This document shows, piece after piece, positions 14,987 to 21,971 of a stretch of DNA of 25,163 bases; position 1 is the first letter of the stretch, and the number at the start of each line of letters is the position of its first letter. The notes beneath the pieces were generated by a model, which worked only from the letters and a program-made list of their open reading frames with translations, was not told the DNA's origin and ran no database searches. Origin of the DNA: Rhizobiaceae bacterium (GTDB lineage: Bacteria; Pseudomonadota; Alphaproteobacteria; Rhizobiales; Rhizobiaceae); contig JAKISV010000017.1 in assembly GCA_021648425.1 (NCBI GenBank), forward strand, positions 1-25,163, in the 5' to 3' direction. A program made the translations under genes and the position numbers.

Positions 14987-15865
14987 TTATAGCCCCCCGC
15001 CAAGCGAGTGAATATAAACCGCAAGCTTTTTGACTGATGCCTCTCCCAGCCGTTCACCCCAGGCTGGCATTACGCCATGGCGCGGTGAAGAAATCTGGGT
15101 AAATATTTCAGAATTAGTATTGCCGTAAAACCATATGGCATCCGTCAGATTTGGTGCTCCCAGCTCGATATCCCCTTTGCCATTATCACCATGACAGGCG
15201 GCACAATTTTCTACATAAGGCTCTATGCCGGCTTTGGCTAGTTTCGCATCCGATTCAAGCCCCGCCATTTCCAGCACTGTGTTGGTAATGGCTCTGATGG
15301 TATCGGTATCCAGCAATTCATCATCCCCATATCTTGGCATTTCCGAGATACGCGCATCATCATCCTCATCATTTCGAATCCCGTGTTTGATCGAAAGATA
15401 GATTGCTTCCAGATCTCCGCCCCACAACCAGTCATCATCATTCAGGTTGGGATAGCCTGGCGCTCCCTGAGCACCGGAGCCATGGCACTGGGAACAGTTC
15501 ACTTTAAAAAGCGATTTGCCGCCAGCCACAGAAAACCGGAACAACTCATTATTGCTGCGGATTTCCTCGAGGCTAGAGGATTCAATAGTTGCCAGAATAC
15601 CGGCTTTGGCATCCTGCGCAGCCTTCAAATCCTGCTCCACCAGTGAACGTGCAGTAATGCCGGAAATACCCTGCGTGGCTGAATTAATCAGTGGAATTGC
15701 CGGATAATAGATCACATAGCCGATTGCAAAAATAATCGTAGCGTAAAACGTCCATAGCCACCATCGCGGCAAAGGATTATCCAGCTCTTTGATGCCATCC
15801 CATTCATGCCCGGATGTTTCAACACCGCTGAATTCATCGATTTCTTTTTTTGACATTTCAGTCAT
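14987..15865 (-). CDS. ccoP: cbb3-type cytochrome c oxidase subunit III (CcoP)
   Basis: A 292-aa di-heme cytochrome c anchored by one membrane helix (about residues 36-56). The N-terminus carries the conserved HEWDGIKELDNPLPRWW. Heme attachment sites are CSQCH (124-128) and CAACH (221-225), with candidate axial methionines in SEMPRYG (M176) and GVMPAWG (M266). CcoP passes electrons from cytochrome c or the bc1 complex to CcoO. Start ATG 15865 overlaps the ccoQ stop by 8 nt; a second in-frame ATG lies 9 nt further in. It is the last structural gene of ccoNOQP. Confidence 0.96.
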   Translation of the reverse strand: MTEMSKKEIDEFSGVETSGHEWDGIKELDNPLPRWWLWTFYATIIFAIGYVIYYPAIPLINSATQGISGITARSLVEQDLKAAQDAKAGILATIESSSLEEIRSNNELFRFSVAGGKSLFKVNCSQCHGSGAQGAPGYPNLNDDDWLWGGDLEAIYLSIKHGIRNDEDDDARISEMPRYGDDELLDTDTIRAITNTVLEMAGLESDAKLAKAGIEPYVENCAACHGDNGKGDIELGAPNLTDAIWFYGNTNSEIFTQISSPRHGVMPAWGERLGEASVKKLAVYIHSLGGGL

Positions 15866-16010
15866 CCTCTTTCAGGGGAATGTGTGCATTCTTGTCAGCC
15901 TGTTTTCGTGAACCGGGCCGGAAAGTGAATAAAATTACACCAACAAATACGACAACGAGATAAATCAATCCCCAGCTGTCAGAAAAGTCCCGTACTGTTT
16001 CATATTCCAT
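15858..16010 (-). CDS. ccoQ: cbb3-type oxidase subunit CcoQ
   Basis: A 50-aa protein: MEYETVRDFSDSWGLIYL, one membrane helix, then a basic FRPGSRKQADK segment and an acidic end (PLKEDD). This size and pattern (Y-x-x-[VL]-R-x-[FL]-x-D-SWGL) are typical of CcoQ, which stabilises the CcoNOP complex. It lies between ccoO (11-nt gap) and ccoP (8-nt overlap), its normal place. Confidence 0.93.
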   Translation of the reverse strand: MEYETVRDFSDSWGLIYLVVVFVGVILFTFRPGSRKQADKNAHIPLKEDD

Positions 16011-16021
16011 AATGCCTGCTC

Positions 16022-16756
16022 CTAACGAAGGTTTTCTTCAGCTTTGTAAACCGAGAAATCCACCAGCGTACCCAGCATTTGCATGTAGGCTACCAGCGCA
16101 TCCATTTCAGTCAGTTCAGATTTATTGCCATCAAAATATCGAGACGCCGCTTTGGGATATCGCACCTGCATATCTTCAACGCCATCCGCCTCCGGATTGG
16201 CCTGGGCCAGCATATCAGCCAGAGCATTTTCAATCATTTCTTCACTGTAAGGCACGCCCAACAGCTGATTGGTCTTCAAATGGCCTTCAATATTTTTGGT
16301 ATCGAGTTTTGTTGAAGCTAAAAAGGCATAACTTGGCATGATTGATTCAGGCACAACTTTTTGCGGATTGATTAAATGGTCCACATGCCACGCATCCGAA
16401 TAGCGCCCGCCGACCCTGGCCAGATCGGGACCGGTGCGTTTTGAACCCCACTGAAACGGGCGGTCATACATGCTTTCTGCCGCCAGCGAATAATTTCCGT
16501 AGCGCTCCACCTCATCACGAAACGGCCTGATCATCTGACTGTGGCAAACATAACAACCCTCCCGGATATAGATGTTGCGACCGGCAAGTTCCAGCGGCGT
16601 ATAAGGGCGCATGCCCTCAACTTTCTCAATTACATTTTTGAGATAAAACAGCGGCACGATTTCTATGAGGCCACCAACCAGAACGGTAAGCAGAGATAAT
16701 ATAAACAGCAGTCCGAGATTGCGCTCAATGATGCCATGTTTTTGTAAAAACGACAT
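16022..16756 (-). CDS. ccoO: cbb3-type cytochrome c oxidase subunit II (CcoO)
   Basis: A 244-aa mono-heme cytochrome c with one N-terminal membrane helix (about residues 12-38). The heme site is CYVCH (68-72) in REGCYVCHSQMIRPFRDE, and SIMPSYAFL carries the likely axial methionine (M140). GPDLARVGGRYSDAWH is also typical. It relays electrons from CcoP to the heme b/b3 centre of CcoN. It begins 6 nt after the ccoN stop, so they are co-transcribed. Confidence 0.96.
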   Translation of the reverse strand: MSFLQKHGIIERNLGLLFILSLLTVLVGGLIEIVPLFYLKNVIEKVEGMRPYTPLELAGRNIYIREGCYVCHSQMIRPFRDEVERYGNYSLAAESMYDRPFQWGSKRTGPDLARVGGRYSDAWHVDHLINPQKVVPESIMPSYAFLASTKLDTKNIEGHLKTNQLLGVPYSEEMIENALADMLAQANPEADGVEDMQVRYPKAASRYFDGNKSELTEMDALVAYMQMLGTLVDFSVYKAEENLR

Positions 16757-16762
16757 AGTATT

Positions 16763-18394
16763 CTATTCTCCTGGAGAAATTGCAGCTGCAGGTGCGCCCA
16801 TGGGTGCCTCCTTACGGATGTCCCCCTTAATGGTTTTATAGACATTATAAACCATCAGGAATGCACCGCTGAGGTAGAGCAAACCACCGATGGTTCGCAT
16901 GACATATTGCGGATGAATAGCCGAAACGGTTTCGACAAACGAGTTCACTAAAAACCCCTGATCATCATATTCACGCCACATCAGGCCCTGGGTGATACCG
17001 GCCACCCACATGGTGGATGCATAAACAACAATACCAAGCGTCGCCAGCCAGACGTGCCAGTTGACCAGTCTTAATGAATAAAGCTGAGTGCGGCCCCATA
17101 ATCTGGGCACAAGGAAATATATCGCCCCAAAGGTTATCATGCCATTCCAGCCTAAAGCGCCCGAATGCACATGGCCGATTGTCCAGTCAGTATAATGCGA
17201 AAGCGCATTCACTGATTTGATGGACATCACCGGTCCCTCAAAGGTCGACATGCCATAAAAAGCAATCGCAATCACCATCATGCGCACGATCGGATCTGTT
17301 CGCAACTTGTCCCAGGCACCCGAAAGGGTCATCAACCCGTTGATCATGCCACCCCATGAGGGCATCCATAACATGATTGAAAACACCATGCCCAGCGTCT
17401 GCGTCCATTCCGGCAGAGCCGTATAATATAGATGGTGCGGTCCAGCCCAGATATACAAGAATATCAGCGCCCAGAAATGGATGATTGATAATCGATAGGA
17501 GTAGACCGGCCGGTTAACCTGCTTGGGCACGAAATAGTACATCATGCCTAAAAACCCGGCCGTCAAAAAGAACCCGACCGCATTGTGTCCATACCACCAC
17601 TGGGTCAGCGCATCCTGCACTCCGGCAAAAAGCGAATAGCTTTTAACCCCGAGAAAAGACACAGGCACCGCAGCATTGTTGACGATGTGTAGCATGGCAA
17701 CGGTAATAATAAAGGCCAGATAAAACCAGTTGGCCACATAAATATGCGGTTCTTTTCTTCTCACCAGTGTGCCGGCAAATACTACCAGATAGGCCACCCA
17801 TACAATGGTGAGCCAGATATCCACATACCATTCCGGTTCCGCATATTCCTTGCTCTGCGTGATGCCTAAAAGATAGCCCGTTGCCGCCATTACGATAAAC
17901 AGCTGGTAACCCCAAAATACAAACCAGGCCAGATTTCCACCAAACAGGCGAGCCCTTGAAGTGCGCTGTACGACATAAAAACTGGTCGCAATCAGCGCAT
18001 TACCGCCAAAAGCAAAAATAACTGCCGAAGTATGCAATGGGCGCAATCGACCGAAATTAAGCCAGGGTTCAATATTGAATACCGGCCAGGCCAATTGGGC
18101 TGCGATAACTACACCAACAAGAAATCCCGTTACCCCCCAGAAAATGGTAGCGATAATCCCGTAGCGAATAACATCATCCATGTAGCCTGATGTGTCTTCG
18201 GCTTTGGTATCTTGTTGTAAGCCGCCCGCCGGGGCAAATTTCACACGCCGCAGCAATATGATTGTGCTGCCAGCTAATATAAAAAACAATATCCATGCAT
18301 GGGCCTGGAACAGGCTGTCGCGGGCAAATGCCGCCCCCATCAGCGCACCAAAAGCCGCCAATCCGACCAGTGCCGCCTCAATTCCGTTTTTCAT
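16763..18394 (-). CDS. ccoN: cbb3-type cytochrome c oxidase subunit I (CcoN)
   Basis: A 543-aa catalytic subunit of the high-affinity heme-copper oxidase, which reduces oxygen to water and pumps protons. Expected metal ligands: H121 (RPLHTSAVIF, low-spin heme), H270 (YGHNAVGF, CuB), H320-H321 (GPHHLYY, CuB) and H408/H410 (GHVHSGALGWNG, hemes). The first about 60 residues add a helical hairpin (IEAALVGLAAFGALMGAAFA...ILFFILAGSTIILLRR) before the canonical 12 helices. I recall this extension in alphaproteobacterial CcoN, so I do not read it as a fusion. First gene of ccoNOQP, with a perfect FNR/FixK box 118 bp upstream. Start ATG is at 18394. Confidence 0.97.
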   Translation of the reverse strand: MKNGIEAALVGLAAFGALMGAAFARDSLFQAHAWILFFILAGSTIILLRRVKFAPAGGLQQDTKAEDTSGYMDDVIRYGIIATIFWGVTGFLVGVVIAAQLAWPVFNIEPWLNFGRLRPLHTSAVIFAFGGNALIATSFYVVQRTSRARLFGGNLAWFVFWGYQLFIVMAATGYLLGITQSKEYAEPEWYVDIWLTIVWVAYLVVFAGTLVRRKEPHIYVANWFYLAFIITVAMLHIVNNAAVPVSFLGVKSYSLFAGVQDALTQWWYGHNAVGFFLTAGFLGMMYYFVPKQVNRPVYSYRLSIIHFWALIFLYIWAGPHHLYYTALPEWTQTLGMVFSIMLWMPSWGGMINGLMTLSGAWDKLRTDPIVRMMVIAIAFYGMSTFEGPVMSIKSVNALSHYTDWTIGHVHSGALGWNGMITFGAIYFLVPRLWGRTQLYSLRLVNWHVWLATLGIVVYASTMWVAGITQGLMWREYDDQGFLVNSFVETVSAIHPQYVMRTIGGLLYLSGAFLMVYNVYKTIKGDIRKEAPMGAPAAAISPGE

Positions 18395-18511
18395 CGTCTA
18401 CCCTCTACAATATTACCCGGTTTCAAATATGGTATTTTGCTCACGCCCTGTATCGTTCCCAAATAACGACCCTGGTGCGGCCTCTAATCGCAGAGCTATT
18501 TAACCATAGCT

Positions 18512-18525
18512 TTGATCTGGATCAA
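18512..18525. promoter_or_regulatory. Perfect FNR/FixK box between ccoN and the TraR/DksA gene
   Basis: TTGATCTGGATCAA matches the consensus TTGAT-N4-ATCAA at every defined position. Toward ccoN, a weak extended -10 (TGC then GATTAG, 18490-18485 region) lies at class II spacing, so it probably activates ccoNOQP at low oxygen. Toward the plus-strand gene, TATAAT (18537-18542) sits 11 bp from the box. That is too close for class II activation, and the box would overlap the -35 region, where a bound regulator could instead repress. Direction of effect on that gene is inference. Confidence 0.85.
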
Positions 18526-18559
18526 GGATTGGATTTTATAATTTCATTAGGGGGTGTGA

Positions 18560-18892
18560 ATGACAAAATTCGAAAAGTATCGCCACTTGCTTGACGCCAG
18601 GAAACTGGAATTGGATAAACGGCTGGTGAATATCGAAACTGAGCTGGATGAAGCCCCGCATCCTGATTTTGCCGAGAATGCAACCCAGCGTGAAGATGAT
18701 GAGGTTCTGGAGCAATTGGGTAATGAGGGCCTTGTGGAACTTCAAAAAATCAACGCGGCCCTTAAAAGGATTGACGACGATAGTTTCGGTTTTTGCCTGC
18801 GTTGTGACAAACCCATTAGTGAAGAACGTTTGAACGTTCTGCCTTTTGCAACCTTGTGCCGGACCTGCGCCCATCAACTTGAAAATCAGTGA
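18560..18892 (+). CDS. TraR/DksA-family zinc-finger protein
   Basis: A 110-aa protein with an N-terminal alpha-helical hairpin (about residues 1-72, with an acidic DFAENATQREDDEVLEQLG stretch near the turn) and a C4 zinc finger: C79xxC82 and C100xxC103 (FCLRCDKPISEERL...CRTC). Members bind the secondary channel of RNA polymerase, or are shorter relatives of unknown role. It is shorter than E. coli DksA (about 150 aa), so I do not use the dksA name. AGGGGG at 18549-18554 is the ribosome site. It is transcribed divergently from ccoN and shares the perfect FNR box region, so its expression may follow oxygen. Confidence 0.88.
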   Translation: MTKFEKYRHLLDARKLELDKRLVNIETELDEAPHPDFAENATQREDDEVLEQLGNEGLVELQKINAALKRIDDDSFGFCLRCDKPISEERLNVLPFATLCRTCAHQLENQ

Positions 18893-19208
18893 AAATTTCG
18901 ACCTTTGGGCATTACTCTCCCTGCCGTTCTCGCCAGGCGAGTCATGGTTTCAACCTTTCTGCCAGGATAAGCAGGTTTTTGGCATTCTCAAAATACCGGG
19001 TTTCAATCATTTCTGCGTCCAGCAAAACAATGGATGGAAGTTGCCTTGTTGCCCACCATTGGGCAAGCATAAAGTGTATCGTTCTGCAAACTACAGCCCC
19101 GTCAAAAAATTCAGGCTCGACGCACTCAAAATCTTGGTGTAAATCGGTGGGCAATAGTACAAACCGCAGAACCTTCCCCCATAGAAAATTGAAATACGGA
19201 AAATTGAA
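18893..19208. other. Stretch of 316 bp without a confident gene, upstream of leuD
   Basis: No recognisable gene, RNA or mobile element. On the minus strand an open frame ending at 18942 reads through here into leuD antisense. Its last about 70 codons (19154-18942; ...LPSIVLLDAEMIETRYFENAKNLLILAERLKP) look protein-like, but no start with a ribosome site is visible, so it could be a gene remnant or chance. A 7-bp perfect hairpin with a 4-nt loop lies at 19049-19066 (TTGCCCA/TGGGCAA) without a T-run. Just before leuD a 12-mer repeats (see the repeat entry). Confidence 0.5.
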
Positions 19209-19210
19209 AT
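19184..19210 (+). repeat. Direct repeat GAAAATTGAAAT at the leuD start
   Basis: Two copies of GAAAATTGAAAT (19184-19195 and 19199-19210) with a 15-bp period. The second copy runs into the leuD ATG (19209-19211), and only a weak GGA (19198-19200) is left as ribosome site. It is AT-rich and may simply be a small local duplication. Confidence 0.55.
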
Positions 19211-19814
19211 GGAAAAATTTAAACCCATTAATTCCACAGCCGCACCGCTGGCAATTATCAATATCGACACCGATATGATTATTCCCAAGGATTACCTCAA
19301 AACCATCAAACGCACCGGCCTTGGCAAAGGCCTGTTTGCCGAGATGCGTTTTAATGAGGACGGTTCGCAAAAGCCTGATTTTGTACTGAACCAGCCTGCC
19401 TATCAAAATGCGGAGATTCTAGTCGCCGGCGATAATTTCGGCTGCGGGTCTTCGCGTGAACATGCCCCCTGGGCCCTGCTCGATTTTGGCATCAAATGCG
19501 TGATATCCACTTCCTTTGCCGATATTTTCTATAATAACTGCTTCAAGAACGGCATCCTGCCAATCATCGTCTCCCCCCAACAGCTGGATATGCTGATGGA
19601 AGATGCTGAACGCGGATCAAATGCCACCTTGAGCATTGATCTTGAGGCCCAGTCCATCAAAGGGCCTGACGGGGGAGAAATCAAATTTGAAATCGACCCT
19701 GATCGCAAGCATCGCCTGCTCAATGGCATAGATGATATCAGTGGATCATTGCAAAAATCTGCGGCTATCAAAAACTTCGAAACAAGCATGCAACAATCCC
19801 GCCCCTGGATATAG
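19209..19814 (+). CDS. leuD: 3-isopropylmalate dehydratase small subunit (LeuD)
   Basis: A 201-aa protein that pairs with LeuC to isomerise 2-isopropylmalate to 3-isopropylmalate in leucine biosynthesis. Landmarks: NIDTDMIIPKDYLKTIKRTG near residues 17-36, VAGDNFGCGSSREHAPWAL near 75-93 (substrate loop), and DIFYNNCFKNGILPI. The length is normal. LeuC is not in the window, so leuC and leuD are separated, as in many rhizobia. leuB follows 46 bp downstream. The ribosome site is weak and overlaps a short repeat. Confidence 0.95.
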   Translation: MEKFKPINSTAAPLAIINIDTDMIIPKDYLKTIKRTGLGKGLFAEMRFNEDGSQKPDFVLNQPAYQNAEILVAGDNFGCGSSREHAPWALLDFGIKCVISTSFADIFYNNCFKNGILPIIVSPQQLDMLMEDAERGSNATLSIDLEAQSIKGPDGGEIKFEIDPDRKHRLLNGIDDISGSLQKSAAIKNFETSMQQSRPWI

Positions 19815-19860
19815 GCCATTCAGTTCTCATTAGTCCCAACCTGCCAAAGTGATCTTTCCC

Positions 19861-20973
19861 ATGACAACACGTAGCCTGTTACTCCTGCCCGGCGATGGCA
19901 TCGGCCCTGATATTATGGCTGAAGTTCAAAAGCTGATCGACTGGATGAATACTAATCTTGATGCCGGATTTACTACTGAAGAAGGCCTGGTCGGCGGCAG
20001 CGCTTATGACGCCCATGGCGTGGCAATATCAGATGAAGATATGGCAAAAGCCATGGCCGCCGACGCCGTTTTATTTGGTGCAGTGGGCGGGCCAAAATGG
20101 GATGATGTCCCCTATGAAGCACGTCCGGAAGCAGGCCTGCTGCGATTGCGCAAGGACATGGAATTGTTTGCCAATCTGCGACCGGCAATCTGTTATCCCG
20201 CACTTTCCGATTCGTCCTCCCTGCGCAAACACCTGATAGAGGGCCTTGATATTCTCATCGTGCGTGAACTGACCGGCGGCGTATATTTTGGCGAACCCAA
20301 GGAAATTACCGACCTGGGCAATGGTCAAAAGCGTGCCGTTGATACCCAGGTTTATGACACATTCGAGATTGAGCGCATTGCAGGGGTTGCCTTTGAACTG
20401 GCCCGCACCCGCGACAATCGTGTTTGTTCCATGGAAAAACGCAACGTCATGAAATCCGGCGTATTATGGAATGAAGTGGTAACAGAAATTCATGGGCGCA
20501 AATATTCAGATGTCAAACTGGATCACATGCTGGCCGATGCCGGCGGTATGCAACTGGTTCGTGAGCCCAAACAGTTTGATGTGATTGTCACCGATAACCT
20601 GTTTGGCGATATGCTGTCTGATGTGGCTGCAATGTTAACCGGTTCCCTTGGCATGCTGCCTTCCGCCTCTCTTGGCGCGCCCGATGCAGCTACCGGCAAA
20701 CGCAAAGCACTTTACGAACCCGTACACGGCTCCGCCCCTGATATTGCTGGCGAGGGCAAGGCCAACCCCATCGCCATGATTGCCAGTTTTGCCATGTGCC
20801 TGCGCTATTCTTTCAATATGATTGATGAAGCAGACAGGATAGAAAAAGCAATTTCCAATGTGCTTGAAAGCGGCAAACGAACCGCTGATATCATGGCTGA
20901 TGACAGCACCCAAATTTCAACCGGTCAGATGGGTGACGCAATTGTAATTCAAATGGCCGCTTTATCGCCATAG
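19861..20973 (+). CDS. leuB: 3-isopropylmalate dehydrogenase (LeuB)
   Basis: A 370-aa NAD-dependent decarboxylating dehydrogenase that produces the keto precursor of leucine. Motifs: LLLLPGDGIGPDIM at the N-terminus, FGAVGGPKWD, LLRLRKDMELFANLRPA (substrate arginines), RELTGGVYFGEPKE, MEKRNVMKSG (catalytic lysine region), TDNLFGDMLSDVAAM (Mg2+ aspartates) and EPVHGSAPDIAGEGKANP (NAD site). ATG 19861 gives the usual N-terminus (MTTRSLLLLPGDG); an in-frame GTG at 19849 would add four residues. Neither start has a good Shine-Dalgarno. It lies 46 bp after leuD and probably shares its transcript, and it converges with the acyl synthase gene, whose stop is 13 bp away. Confidence 0.96.
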   Translation: MTTRSLLLLPGDGIGPDIMAEVQKLIDWMNTNLDAGFTTEEGLVGGSAYDAHGVAISDEDMAKAMAADAVLFGAVGGPKWDDVPYEARPEAGLLRLRKDMELFANLRPAICYPALSDSSSLRKHLIEGLDILIVRELTGGVYFGEPKEITDLGNGQKRAVDTQVYDTFEIERIAGVAFELARTRDNRVCSMEKRNVMKSGVLWNEVVTEIHGRKYSDVKLDHMLADAGGMQLVREPKQFDVIVTDNLFGDMLSDVAAMLTGSLGMLPSASLGAPDAATGKRKALYEPVHGSAPDIAGEGKANPIAMIASFAMCLRYSFNMIDEADRIEKAISNVLESGKRTADIMADDSTQISTGQMGDAIVIQMAALSP

Positions 20974-20986
20974 GCCGTGGAAAATA

Positions 20987-21733
20987 TCAATTGAGTTGAG
21001 TTTTGCTCAGTTTCACAACTTTATCCTGAGTGCCGTCATTGCCTGATACCGGTAAATCCAGAGGCCTTTCAAACAACATACGCCGTTCGGTGAATGTCGA
21101 GCGAAACACCGGGTATTTCTCGATAAGCCCATCCCAAAGCTCCGCAACATTGGCGCACATCAAGTGAGCCTGTGTTGTAAGTTGCGGATAAGGGCGCGGC
21201 CCACCAATTTGTTTCATGCCGAATATTCTTTCATAAAACTGCGCATGAACAGCACCTATCGATAACAGGCAATAGTCAGCATTAAAATGAGTTGCGGCCA
21301 TACATGCCAAGCGGAATGTCAAAAATGGCAATACAGGAAAATGATTTGTTGCAGCCGAATCAGAAACGAATTTCGATGGATCAACTATCCGATACCCTTT
21401 ATCTATCATTGGCCTGATTATGTCAGGAAACACATCAAAAGATGGGCTTGTCGGATTTTCTGGAGTTACAACATGAACTCGCATCGAGCTTGCTAATTTT
21501 TGCTGATAATGAATTCCAAACAGCCAGCAATTTGACATTTTGTCATAATCATCGGTTAGATTATCGACATCAGCACTTGTCACCGCATTGTCGCGAAGAA
21601 AAGATTGATATCTGAATTTGAAAATGTCTTCTCTGTCCTGATCATTAACAGCCAGCCGATAATCAACCTCTTGCAAGTAATCGATTAGCCCGTCCGTAAA
21701 CCGCAATCGCTCTCTTTTGACACTTGTTGCCAT
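20987..21733 (-). CDS. FeeM/LuxI-like N-acyl amino acid synthase (GNAT-fold)
   Basis: A 248-aa protein resembling the N-acyl amino acid synthase FeeM branch of the autoinducer-synthase/acetyltransferase fold. Visible signatures: VDYRLAVNDQDREDIFKFRYQSFL near the N-terminus, DDYDKMSNCWLFGIHY, the core strand LASSMRVHVV, IVDPSKFVSD, LPFLTFRLACMAATHFNADY, and QFYERIFGMKQIGGPRPYP. The R-x-x-Y/F and D-x-x-x-x-x-W pairs are like those used by LuxI-type enzymes. It would join an acyl chain (from acyl-ACP) to an amino acid or related amine; the product is not predictable. ATG 21733 has GGGG four to eight bases upstream and is preferred over a TTG start at 21763. No LuxR-type regulator lies beside it. 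Confidence 0.78.
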   Translation of the reverse strand: MATSVKRERLRFTDGLIDYLQEVDYRLAVNDQDREDIFKFRYQSFLRDNAVTSADVDNLTDDYDKMSNCWLFGIHYQQKLASSMRVHVVTPENPTSPSFDVFPDIIRPMIDKGYRIVDPSKFVSDSAATNHFPVLPFLTFRLACMAATHFNADYCLLSIGAVHAQFYERIFGMKQIGGPRPYPQLTTQAHLMCANVAELWDGLIEKYPVFRSTFTERRMLFERPLDLPVSGNDGTQDKVVKLSKTQLN

Positions 21734-21827
21734 AACACTACCCCGTAACAAAACCACACACAATATTGCAACGAGCCTAGCAACTGAGAAGAAAGTGTAA
21801 AGAAAAAGTTAATTTTTAGGATTGATT

Positions 21828-21844
21828 TTTACCAATTAGGTAAA
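21828..21844. promoter_or_regulatory. 17-bp dyad TTTACC-N5-GGTAAA upstream of the acyl synthase
   Basis: TTTACCAATTAGGTAAA is a perfect 6-bp inverted repeat with a 5-bp spacer. It lies 95 bp before the acyl synthase ATG and 128 bp after the GGDEF-EAL stop, in an otherwise gene-free, AT-rich stretch (21734-21971). Size and symmetry suit a dimeric regulator. The cognate protein is unknown. Confidence 0.45.
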
Positions 21845-21971
21845 GTTATGGTTAATTATTGAAGCCTGAATATGGCTGTCCTGGCTCCTGAATTTACAGT
21901 AAAACCGGATAAAAACGATATTTATTGAGCTGTTTTTGCTGAAGTCGAGCGTGCTTGCTTTCAATTCACTC

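Noticed and set aside
16763..18394. Extra N-terminal helices of CcoN as a gene fusion
   Set aside because: I recall this extension in alphaproteobacterial CcoN proteins; not unusual.
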